Part shown: positions 1 to 10,837 of the stretch, in pieces
How the letters are laid out: every line of letters begins with the position of its first letter
Numbering within the stretch: the stretch's first letter is position 1
NCBI RefSeq assembly: GCF_014635205.1
Contig: NZ_BMCN01000001.1
Location: 992,001-1,056,000 of the forward strand
Reading direction: 5' to 3'
Length of the DNA stretch: 64,000 bases
Source of the DNA: Jeotgalicoccus aerolatus
GTDB lineage: Bacteria; Bacillota; Bacilli; Staphylococcales; Salinicoccaceae
Position numbers and translations under genes: made by a program
Notes under the pieces: generated by a model
What the model was told of the DNA's origin: nothing
Seen by the model: the letters and a program-made list of their open reading frames with translations, nothing else
Databases searched by the model: none

Positions 1-117
1 AATGTAACTGAGTGCTGCCCCTAATATAACGATAAAGAGCAGTATCGCATATGTATGTGGAAACTTCTGGCTGATGTCACCCTTATTTTGTTCTTTCCCC
101 TTTGTACTTTCTCCCAA
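1..117 (-). CDS. YfcC-family membrane transporter, N-terminal fragment (runs off the window)
   Basis: Thirty-nine codons are open from a TTG at 117 to the window edge, with an AGGGGTGAT ribosome binding site at 122-130. The peptide is a hydrophilic, lysine-rich start followed by FPHTYAILLFIVILGAALSY, which resembles the first transmembrane segment of YfcC-type (C4-dicarboxylate/arginine-ornithine antiporter-like) permeases. Those proteins typically begin with a polar tail and a FPHTY-like motif. The rest of the gene lies outside the window, so substrate and full length cannot be judged. The family call rests on this short N-terminus alone. Confidence 0.5.
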   Translation of the reverse strand, partial: MGESTKGKEQNKGDISQKFPHTYAILLFIVILGAALSYI

Positions 118-205
118 ATTAATCACCCCTAAAATGATATTTTCTACAATACCCTAAAGTTTTAAATCATACACTAAATATTCAAATTTATTTAAAACAG
201 GAGCA

Positions 206-240
206 AAGCAAAAAAACCGCCGCAAATAAATGCGGCGGTT
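206..240 (-). terminator. Terminator of the suf operon
   Basis: A perfect 10-bp stem (AACCGCCGCA/TGCGGCGGTT, 215-224 and 231-240) with a 6-nt loop is followed on the minus strand by a run of T. It lies just after the sufB stop. Confidence 0.85.
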
Positions 241-259
241 CTAGATATATTAAAGTGTA

Positions 260-1657
260 TTAACCGATTGAACCTTCCATTTCGAATGAAATCAAGCGGT
301 TCATTTCAACTGCGTATTCCATAGGAAGTTCTTTTGTAAATGGCTCGATGAAGCCCATAACGATCATTTCTGTCGCTTCTTCTTCACCAAGACCGCGGCT
401 CATCAGGTAGAATAACTGCTCTTCTGATACTTTCGAAACTTTCGCTTCGTGTTCAAGAGAGATATTATCATTTAAAATTTCGTTATACGGAATTGTATCC
501 GAAGTCGATTCATTATCCATAATCAGCGTATCACATTCGATATTAGAACGTGCGCCGTGTGCTTTGCGTCCGAAGTGAACTTGACCGCGGTATGATACTT
601 TACCGCCGCCTCTTGCAATTGATTTAGACACAATTGTTGAAGATGTGTTTGGCGCTAAGTGAATCATTTTCGCACCGGCATCCTGCAATTGTCCTTTACC
701 AGCTAAAGCAATAGATAATGTCATACCGCGTGCGCCCTCACCTTTAAGGAAGACAGACGGGTATTTCATCGTAATTTTAGAACCGATGTTACCGTCAACC
801 CATTCCATCGTTCCGTTTTCGTCAACGAAAGTACGTTTTGTAACCAGGTTGTAAACGTTGTTTGCCCAGTTTTGGATTGTTGTGTAACGGCAATATGCAT
901 CGCGCTTAACGATAATTTCAACGACTGCTGAGTGCAGTGAGTTCGTCGTATAAGTCGGTGCTGTACACCCTTCAACATAATGTACGCTTGAACCTTCATC
1001 ACAAATGATTAAAGTACGTTCAAACTGACCCATGTTTTCAGAGTTAATACGGAAATATGCTTGCAGTGGAGTGTCGAGTTTAACTCCCGGCGGGCAGTAA
1101 ATAAATGATCCGCCTGACCATACTGCTGAGTTTAAAGCAGAAAATTTATTATCAGAGAATGGTATAACTGTTCCAAAGTACTCTTTAAATAATTCTTCGT
1201 TTTCTCTTAATGCAGAGTCCGTATCTTTAAAGATAACACCTTTATCTTCAAGGTCTTTCTCCATGTTGTGGTAAACAACTTCTGATTCGTACTGTGCTGA
1301 TACACCAGCTAAATATTTCTGTTCTGCTTCAGGAATACCCAGCTTGTCAAACGTACGTTTAATTTCATCAGGTACTTCATCCCAAGAGCGTTCAGTTTGT
1401 TCAGATGGTTTTACATAGTACGTAATTTCATCGAAATCAAGTTCCGATAAATCTCCGCCCCATAAAGGCATTGGTCTGTCGTAGAAATGCTGCAGAGATT
1501 TAAGACGGTAGTCCAGCATCCACTGCGGTTCTTCTTTCATTTTAGAAATTTCACGGACGATTTCTTCAGTTAATCCTCTGTCAGAACGGAATATAGAAAC
1601 GTCCTTATCGTGGAAACCATATTTGTAATCGCCAATTTCTGGTGCTTGCTTAACCAT
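260..1657 (-). CDS. sufB: Fe-S cluster assembly scaffold SufB
   Basis: SufB is the scaffold subunit of the cytosolic SufBCD complex, which builds iron-sulfur clusters from sulfide delivered by SufS/SufU. The 465-residue length is normal. The C-terminal beta-helix core (about residues 200-440) is intact and contains SNIECDT, with Cys375 in the position of the conserved cluster/sulfur-accepting cysteine of SufB. It also has the YLMSRGL motif shared with SufD. It is the last gene of sufCDSUB and is followed by a strong terminator. The 465-residue product shares its fold with the SufD product encoded three genes upstream. Confidence 0.97.
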   Translation of the reverse strand: MVKQAPEIGDYKYGFHDKDVSIFRSDRGLTEEIVREISKMKEEPQWMLDYRLKSLQHFYDRPMPLWGGDLSELDFDEITYYVKPSEQTERSWDEVPDEIKRTFDKLGIPEAEQKYLAGVSAQYESEVVYHNMEKDLEDKGVIFKDTDSALRENEELFKEYFGTVIPFSDNKFSALNSAVWSGGSFIYCPPGVKLDTPLQAYFRINSENMGQFERTLIICDEGSSVHYVEGCTAPTYTTNSLHSAVVEIIVKRDAYCRYTTIQNWANNVYNLVTKRTFVDENGTMEWVDGNIGSKITMKYPSVFLKGEGARGMTLSIALAGKGQLQDAGAKMIHLAPNTSSTIVSKSIARGGGKVSYRGQVHFGRKAHGARSNIECDTLIMDNESTSDTIPYNEILNDNISLEHEAKVSKVSEEQLFYLMSRGLGEEEATEMIVMGFIEPFTKELPMEYAVEMNRLISFEMEGSIG

Positions 1658-1676
1658 ATATGATCACTCCTCAATA

Positions 1677-3336
<1,660 letters not shown>

Positions 3337-3353
3337 TCAGAGCCCTCCCTTCC

Positions 3354-4667
3354 TTAAGATAATACCTTAAGCTCGATAACCTCTTTCAGCTGTCTTCTTA
3401 CAGTTTCAATAGGCAGTGCTTTTACTACCGGATCTAAGAAACCGTGAATAACTAAGCGTTCCGCTTCTTTTCTCTGGATACCGCGGCTCATTAAATAGAA
3501 GAGCTGCAAATCATCCACACGGCCGACAGATGCTGCGTGTCCAGCTGTTACGTCATCTTCATCGATAAGGAGAATCGGGTTCGCGTCACCGCGTGCTTTT
3601 TCACTGAGCATTAATACACGTGATTCCTGCTGTGCATCTGCACGTGTTGCGCCGTGTTTAATATAACCGACACCGTTAAAGATGCTCGATGCTTTATCTT
3701 TCATCACACCGTGTTTAAGAATATGACCATTAGAATCTTTACCATAGTGAATGATTTGTGTCGTGAAGTTCGCTTTCGTTTCACCGCGGCCAACTGTAAC
3801 GATTTTAAGATCTGATTCAGAACGGTCACCGTTTAAGTAAGTCGTGTTGTCGTAAATAATATTTGAGTCATTCATAAGTCCTAAAGCCCAATCGATGTTC
3901 GCATCATCAGATGCGACACCGCGGCGGTTAACGTACCCTGTCATTTCTTTAGGCAGGAAGTCAACTGAACCATAAGTGACTTTAGCGTTATTTAAAGCAA
4001 TAACTTCTGAAATAATGTTGATTTTCTCAGTTGAAGATTCAAGGTTTGAGAAGTAATTCTCAACGTAAGTCACTTCAGAACCTTCGTCTGCAACAAGCAG
4101 GACGTGGTTGAATAATGAAGCATCTTTATCGTCGTGAAGCACAACCATTTGAATTGGGTCTTCAATCTGCACATCTTTAGGCACGTATATGAAAATACCG
4201 CCGTTTAATAATGCAGCATGATAAGCTGATAATTTATTTTCATCGATTCTTACACCATCTGTCATAAAGTACTTCTCAAGAAGTTCAGGATGATTTTCAG
4301 TTGCGTCGATGATGTTTTCAGCAATAACACCTTTATTTTTTAAACTTTCATCCAGGCGGAGGAAAGCCGGTGTATTGTTATGCTGAATATATATATTTTT
4401 ACTGTTTTCAAGGTCTATTAACTCTTTAACGCCGTCAGGCAGCTCATCTAATGCACTGTATGTGCTGCTTTCCACTGCAGGTGAAGTGACGTTAAAGAAG
4501 TCCCATTTGTCTACTTTAGTCTTGTCAGGTTTAATCATGTCAAGACTATCAAATTTTTCTACTGCTTCTTTTCTTTTACCGAGCAGGAATTCAGATTCGC
4601 CTCTGCTGTTCGCATTAGCAATAATTTCTTCCTTATTCAGTTCGAATGCATTTAATTCAGTAGCCAT
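3354..4667 (-). CDS. sufD: Fe-S cluster assembly protein SufD
   Basis: SufD is the partner of SufB in the SufBC2D scaffold and helps recruit iron and stabilise the complex. The 437-residue product has the SufB/SufD beta-helix core in the C-terminal half and the YLMSRGIQRKEAERLVIHGF segment shared with SufB. The N-terminal half is divergent, as is usual for SufD. His in VTAGHAASVGR corresponds to the functional histidine of the family. The spacing to sufC is short (15 bases) and the genes are co-directional. Confidence 0.95.
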   Translation of the reverse strand: MATELNAFELNKEEIIANANSRGESEFLLGKRKEAVEKFDSLDMIKPDKTKVDKWDFFNVTSPAVESSTYSALDELPDGVKELIDLENSKNIYIQHNNTPAFLRLDESLKNKGVIAENIIDATENHPELLEKYFMTDGVRIDENKLSAYHAALLNGGIFIYVPKDVQIEDPIQMVVLHDDKDASLFNHVLLVADEGSEVTYVENYFSNLESSTEKINIISEVIALNNAKVTYGSVDFLPKEMTGYVNRRGVASDDANIDWALGLMNDSNIIYDNTTYLNGDRSESDLKIVTVGRGETKANFTTQIIHYGKDSNGHILKHGVMKDKASSIFNGVGYIKHGATRADAQQESRVLMLSEKARGDANPILLIDEDDVTAGHAASVGRVDDLQLFYLMSRGIQRKEAERLVIHGFLDPVVKALPIETVRRQLKEVIELKVLS

Positions 4668-4682
4668 AGTGATCCTCCCGTC

Positions 4683-5468
4683 TTATTTATCTTCTGCGCT
4701 GGCAGCTTCGTCATCGATGCCCAGTTCTTCTTTAATCCAGTCGTAACCTTCAGACTCTAAACGTTCAGCAAGTTCTTTGCCGCCTGATTTAACAACTTTA
4801 CCTTTCATCATTACGTGAACAACATCTGGTGTAATGTAGTTAAGCAGACGCTGATAGTGAGTAATGATTAAAGAACCGAAGTCCTGTCCGCGTAGTTTGT
4901 TGATTCCTTCAGAAACTACTCTTAACGCATCAATATCAAGACCTGAGTCAATCTCATCCAGGATACCGAATTTTGGTTCAAGCATCATCAGCTGAAGAAT
5001 TTCATTGCGTTTTTTCTCCCCGCCTGAGAAACCTTCGTTTAGGTAACGCGTCGCCATGTCCGGGTCCATTTCAAGGTATTCCATATTTTTATCCAGTTTT
5101 TTAATGAACTGCATTAAGTTGATTTCGTCGCCTTCTTCGCGCTGTGCGTTAATTGCAGAACGCAGGAAATCAGAGTTAGTTACGCCTGAAATTTCAGAAG
5201 GATACTGCATTCCAAGGAATAAACCAGCTTGAGCACGCTCGTCCACTTCCATTTCCAGAATGTTTTCACCGTCAAGAAGAATTTCACCTTCAGTAACGTC
5301 GTAGCTCGGGTGACCCATAATAGCCTGTGCTAATGTAGATTTACCAGTACCATTTGGCCCCATTACAGCGTGAATTTCACCCTGTTTAAGTGTTAAGTCA
5401 ACACCCTTTAATATTTCTTTACCGTCTATTTCAACGTGTAGATTCTTAATTTCTAAAACAGATGCCAT
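4683..5468 (-). CDS. sufC: Fe-S cluster assembly ATPase SufC
   Basis: SufC is the soluble ABC-type ATPase that drives SufBD conformational change. In its 261 residues are Walker A GPNGTGKS (37-44), the signature [10 protein letters not shown] (from 147) and Walker [13 protein letters not shown] (from 167). FSGGE in place of LSGGQ is typical of SufC. There are no membrane segments. It is the first gene of the suf operon; a GGAGGATTAG site precedes the ATG. The last 20 residues are acidic. Confidence 0.97.
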   Translation of the reverse strand: MASVLEIKNLHVEIDGKEILKGVDLTLKQGEIHAVMGPNGTGKSTLAQAIMGHPSYDVTEGEILLDGENILEMEVDERAQAGLFLGMQYPSEISGVTNSDFLRSAINAQREEGDEINLMQFIKKLDKNMEYLEMDPDMATRYLNEGFSGGEKKRNEILQLMMLEPKFGILDEIDSGLDIDALRVVSEGINKLRGQDFGSLIITHYQRLLNYITPDVVHVMMKGKVVKSGGKELAERLESEGYDWIKEELGIDDEAASAEDK

Positions 5469-5567
5469 GTCTAATCCTCCAATTGAAATTTAGATTTCTA
5501 ATACTACTATAGTTTATAATAATTCTAATCTATAGTCAAAGTACCAGACTCTTTGCAACACCTGTAT

Positions 5568-5596
5568 ATTATACCTTAGAAAGTGCGGAGTTTAAA
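5568..5596 (-). promoter_or_regulatory. Predicted sigma-A promoter of sufCDSUB
   Basis: On the minus strand, TTTAAA (-35, 5591-5596) and a perfect TATAAT (-10, 5568-5573) are separated by exactly 17 bases, about 100 bases before sufC. A second weaker candidate (TTGACT ... TATAAA) lies closer to the gene. Confidence 0.6.
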
Positions 5597-5631
5597 GGTT
5601 TCAAGCTTTGAAAAAGATAAAACTTATAAAA

Positions 5632-5675
5632 AGAAAAAAACACTTCTAAATGACTTTTATATCATTTAGAAGTGT
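5632..5675 (-). terminator. Terminator after the first DUF4870 gene
   Basis: A 14-bp perfect stem (5640-5653 with 5662-5675) is followed on the minus strand by TTTTTTTCTTTTT. Confidence 0.85.
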
Positions 5676-5688
5676 AAAATTTCTTTAC

Positions 5689-6033
5689 TTATTTAAAGAT
5701 ATCAATTGTAAACGGGGGCTTATACGCATTACCGTTAATCGCTTTAACGATCCCGATAATCGCAAATACGTAAAACACCACTGTCACAATCGGGCCAATT
5801 ACAAAACCGATTAGTATAACCGACGTTAACCAGGCAACGAACATGTAAATTGTGTACGATAATCCAAAGTTTGCCACATCACGCAGTGCCGTAGCCGTTG
5901 CAGGATCATCATCCTTTTTCAACGCCCATATTAAAAGCGGGCCGACTACCGCTGTAAATAGAGAGATTATATATGAGACGAGAACTAAGGTGCTGTCAAA
6001 ACCATTTCTGTTTTCATTGTTAAATTCATTCAT
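5689..6033 (-). CDS. DUF4870 (Tic20-like) small membrane protein, copy 1
   Basis: The 114-residue product has three to four hydrophobic segments: about residues 17-38, 51-70 and 72-95. It carries the family signature KKDDDPAT and ends in YKPPFTIDIFK. DUF4870 proteins are integral membrane proteins of unknown function. It is about 60% identical by eye to the product of the next gene upstream, sharing KKDDDPAT, FG-SYTIY, VILIG and PFTID, so the pair is a tandem duplication. Each copy has its own terminator, so they appear to be separate transcripts. Confidence 0.85.
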   Translation of the reverse strand: MNEFNNENRNGFDSTLVLVSYIISLFTAVVGPLLIWALKKDDDPATATALRDVANFGLSYTIYMFVAWLTSVILIGFVIGPIVTVVFYVFAIIGIVKAINGNAYKPPFTIDIFK

Positions 6034-6111
6034 TAGATTTCCTCCTCTTTTACAGAGTTAAATTACACTTTAATCATAACATTTCTAATCAACCAGAACA
6101 AATATTTGGAG

Positions 6112-6140
6112 TAAAAAACCAGACAGCATCTGCTGTCTGG
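6112..6140 (-). terminator. Terminator after the second DUF4870 gene
   Basis: The stem CCAGACAGCA/TGCTGTCTGG (6119-6128, 6131-6140) has a 2-nt gap at the tip and is followed by TTTTTT on the minus strand. Confidence 0.8.
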
Positions 6141-6150
6141 CAAAGGGGTA

Positions 6151-6507
6151 TTATTTTATAAAATCAATCGTAAACGGCGCTTTGTATATTTCACCGTCCG
6201 ATGATTTAACAATGCCTATAATAATGAAAATGTAAAATGCGACAGTAACTGCCGGAGTCAGTATATAGCCAATCAGTATAACTGTCAGCAAGCCTGAAAT
6301 AATTAAATAAATAGTATACGAGATACCAAAATTAACGAGGTTTCGTAAAGCTGCTTCTGTTGCAGGGTCATCATCTTTTTTAATTGCCCATACAATCAGC
6401 GGTCCGATTACAGCAGTAAAGAACATTAAAACATACGTGATAATGACTAGCGTTTTATCAAATCCGCCATGAACTAAATTGTAATCCTGCCAATCTTCCT
6501 GAGCCAT
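6151..6507 (-). CDS. DUF4870 (Tic20-like) small membrane protein, copy 2
   Basis: The 118-residue product starts with a short polar tail (MAQEDWQDYN) followed by hydrophobic helices. It contains KKDDDPATEAALRNLVNFG and ends in YKAPFTIDFIK. It is a paralogue of the adjacent gene and lies in the same orientation. Function is unknown for this family; the topology suggests a bundle of amphipathic and transmembrane helices in the cytoplasmic membrane. A GGAGAG ribosome binding site precedes the ATG. Confidence 0.85.
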   Translation of the reverse strand: MAQEDWQDYNLVHGGFDKTLVIITYVLMFFTAVIGPLIVWAIKKDDDPATEAALRNLVNFGISYTIYLIISGLLTVILIGYILTPAVTVAFYIFIIIGIVKSSDGEIYKAPFTIDFIK

Positions 6508-6619
6508 GAAAACACTCTCCTTTATTTGTTAGTACTATTAGTACCCTGTATTTTAGAGGCAAAAACATTTGAAATTCACAAAAACTATGATTTCATACAT
6601 TTCGCTAATCTGGGCCTAC

Positions 6620-6628
6620 TGGTATAAT
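6620..6628 (+). promoter_or_regulatory. Extended -10 promoter element before ctaB
   Basis: TGGTATAAT (TGN plus a perfect TATAAT) lies 46 bases before the TTG start of ctaB. No good -35 is visible, as is common for extended -10 promoters. Confidence 0.5.
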
Positions 6629-6674
6629 GTACTGTACACGATTACGACGATTATAATACTTGCGAGGGAATTTT

Positions 6675-7580
6675 TTGAAAACACATAACGAATCTTCTGA
6701 TACTGCATCTAAACTTATAAATTTTTTTACGGATATAAAGTATTTACTTAAAGGCAAAGTACTCGTCGCGAATGTACTTCCTGTCTTTACCGCCTATTGG
6801 CTGGCACTGCATTTTAATAATGAAAGTTTTTCAGATCACTGGCTGCTGTTCGTATTAACCATGATCGGCAGCACGCTGGTCATTTCCGGCGCCCTTATGT
6901 TTAACAACTGGTTTGAACACGACCTCGATAAAAAAATGGACCGTACCCGGCGCCGGCCGACCGTTACCGGTTCCTTTACATTAAAAGGTGTTTTGACCGC
7001 TGCAATTATTACTACTGCTGCCGGTATGCTCATGATGATGTTTACAACACTTGAAGCTGCATTGTATTCATTTTTAGGCTGGTTTTTCTATGTTGTCTTA
7101 TATACCTTTTGGTCCAAGAGGAGATACACGATTAATACGATCATCGGAAGCATTTCAGGTTCCTTTACACCGCTGATCGGCTGGGCTGCGATTGCACCAG
7201 CAAATCATGTCATCCCTGTATCACTTTTTTATATATTATTTATATGGCAAATCCCCCATACGCTGGCGATTGCGATTAAACGACTTGAAGATTACACACG
7301 TGCCGGCGTGCCAATGCTGCCGGTCGTTATTGGGGTTAACGCAACAGTCAGGCAAAACCTGTACTACGTTATTGCCCTGCTGCCAGTTCCATTCGTTTTA
7401 CTCGGCACCTTCGGCTGGATATTCTTTATTGTATCAATGCTTTTGACTGTCGGCTGGATTCTGCTGTCGATTCGGGGCTGCACTATTCAAGATAAAAAAC
7501 GCTGGGCCAATATTAATCTGAAATACTCATTAATCTATTTAATAGTGTTATTCATGTTAATGATTGTCCTGACAATATAA
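6675..7580 (+). CDS. ctaB: Protoheme IX farnesyltransferase (heme O synthase)
   Basis: This enzyme transfers a farnesyl group to heme B to make heme O for terminal oxidases. It is a polytopic UbiA-family membrane protein with 8-9 hydrophobic segments. The prenyl-diphosphate motif NNWFEHDLDKKMDRTRRRP (N-x4-D-x3-D) is intact, and the second aspartate-containing loop is IKRLEDYTRAGVPMLP. The start was placed at the TTG at 6675, 6 bases after GAGGGA, rather than at the upstream TTG at 6660, which has no binding site; this gives 301 residues. In S. aureus ctaA is divergent from ctaB; here no ctaA is present and the neighbour is a DUF4870 gene. Confidence 0.93.
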   Translation: MKTHNESSDTASKLINFFTDIKYLLKGKVLVANVLPVFTAYWLALHFNNESFSDHWLLFVLTMIGSTLVISGALMFNNWFEHDLDKKMDRTRRRPTVTGSFTLKGVLTAAIITTAAGMLMMMFTTLEAALYSFLGWFFYVVLYTFWSKRRYTINTIIGSISGSFTPLIGWAAIAPANHVIPVSLFYILFIWQIPHTLAIAIKRLEDYTRAGVPMLPVVIGVNATVRQNLYYVIALLPVPFVLLGTFGWIFFIVSMLLTVGWILLSIRGCTIQDKKRWANINLKYSLIYLIVLFMLMIVLTI

Positions 7581-7588
7581 CTCTTTTT

Positions 7589-7620
7589 AAGAACGGCCAA
7601 ATGTCGGCCGTTCTTTTTTT
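7589..7620 (+). terminator. Terminator of ctaB
   Basis: The stem AAGAACGGCC/GGCCGTTCTT with a 7-nt loop is followed by seven T. Confidence 0.9.
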
Positions 7621-7671
7621 AGCTGTAGGGCAAGCTAGATAATTCGGGTATGGTTTTCATTATGAATGAAA

Positions 7672-7700
7672 CAAAAAAAGCACCCCGCAGGGTGCTTTTT
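7672..7700 (-). terminator. Terminator of the metNPQ operon
   Basis: An 11-bp perfect stem (7675-7685 with 7690-7700, AAAAAGCACCC) has loop CGCA. A/T runs on both sides make it potentially bidirectional between convergent ctaB and metQ. Confidence 0.85.
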
Positions 7701-7707
7701 CATCATC

Positions 7708-8550
7708 TTATTCAGCCGGTATAATCGTACCGCCGTATTCTTCTTCGATAAACTGTGTAATTTCTTCAGATTGAAGCACTTCGATTAATCTTTGCAGTTC
7801 AGGGCGTTCTTCATCACCTGATCTTACCGCGATAAGGTTAGCGTAAGGTGATTCTCCGTCTTCAACGACGATTGAATCTTCAACAGGGTTTAAGCCAGCG
7901 TCGATTGCAAAGTTAGCATTGATAATGACTGCCGGTGCTTCATTATTTTCGTACATGCTGACTAACAGCTCAGGTGCTGTATTGTTGTCGAACTCGAAGT
8001 TGTGCGGGTTTTCTGTAATATCATCAAATGTTGCATCTTGAATGTCGATGCCTTCTTCGATTTCAACTAAGCCTGCATTAACGAAGAATGACAGGAAGCG
8101 TCCTTCTTCGGCCGGGTTATTTGATACGAGAATTGTCGAGCCGTCCGGGATGTCTTCCAGTGACTCGTAGTCGTTTGAATATACTGCCATTGGCTCGATA
8201 TGTACGTTGCCGATGCTAGTCAGGTCGTAGCCGTGTGATTCTACTTCACCGTCTAAATATGGTGTATGCTGGAAAAAGTTAGCATCTACTTCTTCATCTG
8301 ATAACAGTCTGTTTGGCGTTGTGTAGTCGTTAACGATTTCAACATTAACAGTCAAATCTTCTTCAGCTAAGATCTCAGCTGCTTTTTCTAAAATTTCAGC
8401 GTGCGGTGCCGGTGATGCTGCAACTGTAATTTCAGCCGGTTCACCTTCTGCGCCGCCTTCTGCTGAGTCAGATGACTCAGATTCATTTCCGCAAGCTGCT
8501 AATACTAACACGAGTGCAAATAGAGTAACAAAACTAAATAATTTCTTCAT
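7708..8550 (-). CDS. metQ: Methionine-binding lipoprotein MetQ
   Basis: MetQ is the surface-exposed substrate-binding protein of the methionine ABC importer. The ATG at 8550 (MKKLFSF) was chosen because AGAGG lies 8-9 bases upstream; the ATG at 8568 has none. The 280-residue product has a lipoprotein signal with lipobox LAAC, then a short acidic Ser/Glu linker, then the NlpA/MetQ domain starting at ITVAASPAPHAEILE. It is the last gene of a metN-metP-metQ operon whose leader carries a SAM-I riboswitch, which supports methionine as the substrate. Confidence 0.95.
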   Translation of the reverse strand: MKKLFSFVTLFALVLVLAACGNESESSDSAEGGAEGEPAEITVAASPAPHAEILEKAAEILAEEDLTVNVEIVNDYTTPNRLLSDEEVDANFFQHTPYLDGEVESHGYDLTSIGNVHIEPMAVYSNDYESLEDIPDGSTILVSNNPAEEGRFLSFFVNAGLVEIEEGIDIQDATFDDITENPHNFEFDNNTAPELLVSMYENNEAPAVIINANFAIDAGLNPVEDSIVVEDGESPYANLIAVRSGDEERPELQRLIEVLQSEEITQFIEEEYGGTIIPAE

Positions 8551-8587
8551 GCAATGGCCTCTTTTCATATTGTTTTATATTTGATAA

Positions 8588-9280
8588 TCAGCGTTTATCG
8601 ACTGCTCTTGATGTAAAGTCTCCAATAATCTGGATGATAAAAACGATGATCAGAATAACTACTGTTGCAACAAGTGTGACGTCCGGCTGGTTTCGGGTAA
8701 AACCGACCATATACGCAAGATTACCGAGCCCGCCTGCACCGATTACTCCGGCAATTGCAGTTGAACCGACGAGCATAATTGATGTCACTGTAATACCAGA
8801 AATTAGTGCTGGAAGTGATTCCGGTATCAGCACTTTCCAAATGAGTGTCCAAGTATTGGCACCCATCGATTCGGCTGCTTCAATCACACCTTTGTCAATT
8901 TCTTTCAAACCGATTTCAACGAGTCTGGCAAAGAAGGGGGCGGAGCCGATAATTAATGCTGGCAAAGCACCGTTCGATCCCATTACTGTTCCCATAATCG
9001 CTTTAGTAAACGGCATGATTAAAATAATCAGGATAATGAATGGAATGGCTCTGAACAAGTTAACGATAAAGGACGTCGCCCCGTAAACCGGTGCTGACAC
9101 TGCATTGCTGCTTTTCTTCGACATAAAGAGAATAATTCCCAAAATCAAACCGATAATAAATGCAACAACTGTCGCAATGACCGTCATATATATCGTTTCA
9201 TAAGTCGCTTCAAGCACATCTTCCCACTTCACATTTTCGAAAGTGAACATTTCTTTAAGAGTTGTTATAAATTCATTCAT
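8588..9280 (-). CDS. metP: Methionine ABC transporter permease
   Basis: The 230-residue product has five hydrophobic segments and the ABC permease EAA loop ([24 protein letters not shown]), the contact site for the ATPase. It belongs to the MetI/MetP family. The gene overlaps metN by 4 bases (ATGA type) and lies 37 bases before metQ, consistent with one operon under the SAM riboswitch. Confidence 0.95.
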   Translation of the reverse strand: MNEFITTLKEMFTFENVKWEDVLEATYETIYMTVIATVVAFIIGLILGIILFMSKKSSNAVSAPVYGATSFIVNLFRAIPFIILIILIMPFTKAIMGTVMGSNGALPALIIGSAPFFARLVEIGLKEIDKGVIEAAESMGANTWTLIWKVLIPESLPALISGITVTSIMLVGSTAIAGVIGAGGLGNLAYMVGFTRNQPDVTLVATVVILIIVFIIQIIGDFTSRAVDKR

Positions 9281-10299
9281 TGACTCTCAACCTCCAGTGT
9301 GACATCGTGTCTCGCAAATTCTTCAGTAATCGTTTCGAGCGTCTCTTGATTAATATCGAGTGCGATAAACAGGTGACCGTACGATTCCTGATTCGTCTGC
9401 TTTATATTTCCGGACAGAATATTCATGTCGAGGCTGTAATTTCTAATCACTTCAGAAACAATCGGCGATTTTGTCTGCGTGCCGACAAATGTCAGTTTAA
9501 CGATTGTCGACGTCGGGAATGCCTGCTTAATTTCATCCATTGCCACGGTGTGATCGTCATCTGAAATATCATCTTTAACAAAGCGTTTCGTGACTTCCGA
9601 CTGCGGATTTTGGAATAACTCTATTACAGGTCCGACTTCTACAACTTTACCGTTTTCCATGACCGCAGCGCGGTCGCATATTTTTCTGATGACATGCATT
9701 TCATGAGTAATTAAAACAATTGTTAAATTCATTGTTTTTGTAATATCGACGAGTAGATCCAGCACTTCATCAGTCGTTTCCGGGTCGAGCGCGCTCGTTG
9801 CCTCATCACATAAAAGTACTTCAGGTTCATTCGATAAAGCCCGGGCAATACCGACACGCTGTTTCTGACCGCCTGACAATTCACTTGGGTAGTTGTTTTC
9901 CCTGCCTTCAAGTCCAACCAGTCTAATCAGTTCTGCAACGCGCGCCTCGCGGTCTTTTTTCGGTACGCCGGCAATTTCTAAAGGAAAGCTGATATTTTCT
10001 GCTACTGTCCGTGACCACAGCAAGTTAAAATGCTGGAATATCATCGAGACTTTCTGGCGTTTTTTTCTCAGCTCCTTCATCGTCATCTTGCTGATTTCAT
10101 CACCTGTGACGGTGACGGTCCCTTCAGACGGCTGCTCCAGACCGTTCAAGAGTCTGATTAAAGTCGATTTGCCGGCGCCTGAATATCCGATAACGCCAAA
10201 GATCTCTCCTGCTTTAACGTTCAATTCCACGTTATCTACAGCAGTGATATTCTGGTTTTTAGTTTTAAATATTTTACTGACATTACTAATATCTATCAT
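9277..10299 (-). CDS. metN: Methionine ABC transporter ATPase MetN
   Basis: The ABC ATPase domain has Walker A GYSGAGKS (38-45), the signature LSGGQKQR (from 141) and Walker B VLLCDE (161-166). It is followed by a C-terminal NIL domain (about residues 265-340), which in MetN binds methionine and inhibits transport when cytoplasmic methionine is high. The 340-residue length is normal. It is the first gene after the SAM-I riboswitch and terminator, so its transcription is predicted to be shut off at high SAM. Confidence 0.97.
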   Translation of the reverse strand: MIDISNVSKIFKTKNQNITAVDNVELNVKAGEIFGVIGYSGAGKSTLIRLLNGLEQPSEGTVTVTGDEISKMTMKELRKKRQKVSMIFQHFNLLWSRTVAENISFPLEIAGVPKKDREARVAELIRLVGLEGRENNYPSELSGGQKQRVGIARALSNEPEVLLCDEATSALDPETTDEVLDLLVDITKTMNLTIVLITHEMHVIRKICDRAAVMENGKVVEVGPVIELFQNPQSEVTKRFVKDDISDDDHTVAMDEIKQAFPTSTIVKLTFVGTQTKSPIVSEVIRNYSLDMNILSGNIKQTNQESYGHLFIALDINQETLETITEEFARHDVTLEVESQ

Positions 10300-10333
10300 A
10301 ATAAATTTCCCTTTCTTATTTAACGGAAAAATT

Positions 10334-10365
10334 AAAAAAGCCTACTCCAAAAATGAGTAGGCTTT
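10334..10365 (-). terminator. Riboswitch-controlled terminator before metN
   Basis: The stem AAAGCCTACTC/GAGTAGGCTTT (10337-10347, 10355-10365) is followed by a T run on the minus strand. It sits between the SAM aptamer and metN and is the expected expression platform. Confidence 0.9.
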
Positions 10366-10381
10366 CTAACGTTCATTCGGC

Positions 10382-10481
10382 CTCTCATCTTTGGATTTTA
10401 AATCCAGTGATTTGGCACCTTGTCACAATGACGGTTGCCGTGGCTTCTTAGGGCACATCCCTCCACCACTCTTGATAAGAG
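10382..10481 (-). promoter_or_regulatory. SAM-I (S-box) riboswitch aptamer
   Basis: Read on the minus strand, the element starts CTCTTATCAAGAGTGGTGGA and continues through the conserved GAAGCC and CGGCAACC segments. It closes with GATGAGAG, which pairs with the initial CTCTTATC as helix P1. These are the hallmarks of the SAM-I class, in which SAM binding stabilises P1 and allows the downstream terminator to form. It lies directly upstream of the methionine importer operon. Confidence 0.96.
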
Positions 10482-10501
10482 TTTCTATTCGATTGAAATT
10501 C

Positions 10502-10530
10502 ATATTATCAGACTATTCAATATTAGTCAA
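10502..10530 (-). promoter_or_regulatory. Predicted promoter of the met leader
   Basis: TTGACT (10525-10530) and TAATAT (10502-10507) are separated by 17 bases, 20 bases before the riboswitch. The -35 overlaps the last codons of the upstream thioredoxin-like gene. Confidence 0.5.
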
Positions 10531-10837
10531 CAAGGAAATCTTCCAGCACTTCGTTTAAATAAGTAACGGATTGGAAGGCGTATACTTCCTGGACCAGTTT
10601 GCCCTTTTTAAACAGCAGCAGGGCCGGTGCAGAACGAATCTGATACTGATCAATCAGCCCTTTGTAATAATTCAAATTAATCCGTTCGTAGGACAGCTGC
10701 TTCGTTTCAGTCACGACTTGCAGCATGGTCTCTGAAATATCACACGTTTTGCACATCGTTGCATAGCCGAATATAATATACCGGTCTTTATCCTGTATAT
10801 TCTTTAATATATCTTCCGTTGAAATTGTTTCCTTCAC
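10523..10837 (-). CDS. Thioredoxin-like protein with a CKTC active site
   Basis: The 104-residue product has a thioredoxin fold pattern: beta strand YIIFGYATMCKTC with Cys29 and Cys32, and the cis-proline segment RSAPALLLF. The CKTC motif replaces the classical CGPC, so redox properties probably differ from those of thioredoxin. It starts with GTG inside the preceding Toprim gene (50-base overlap), with AAAGG about 11 bases upstream. A similar Toprim/thioredoxin-like pair lies between gcvH and the met operon in staphylococci. Specific substrates are not known. Confidence 0.8.
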   Translation of the reverse strand: MKETISTEDILKNIQDKDRYIIFGYATMCKTCDISETMLQVVTETKQLSYERINLNYYKGLIDQYQIRSAPALLLFKKGKLVQEVYAFQSVTYLNEVLEDFLVD

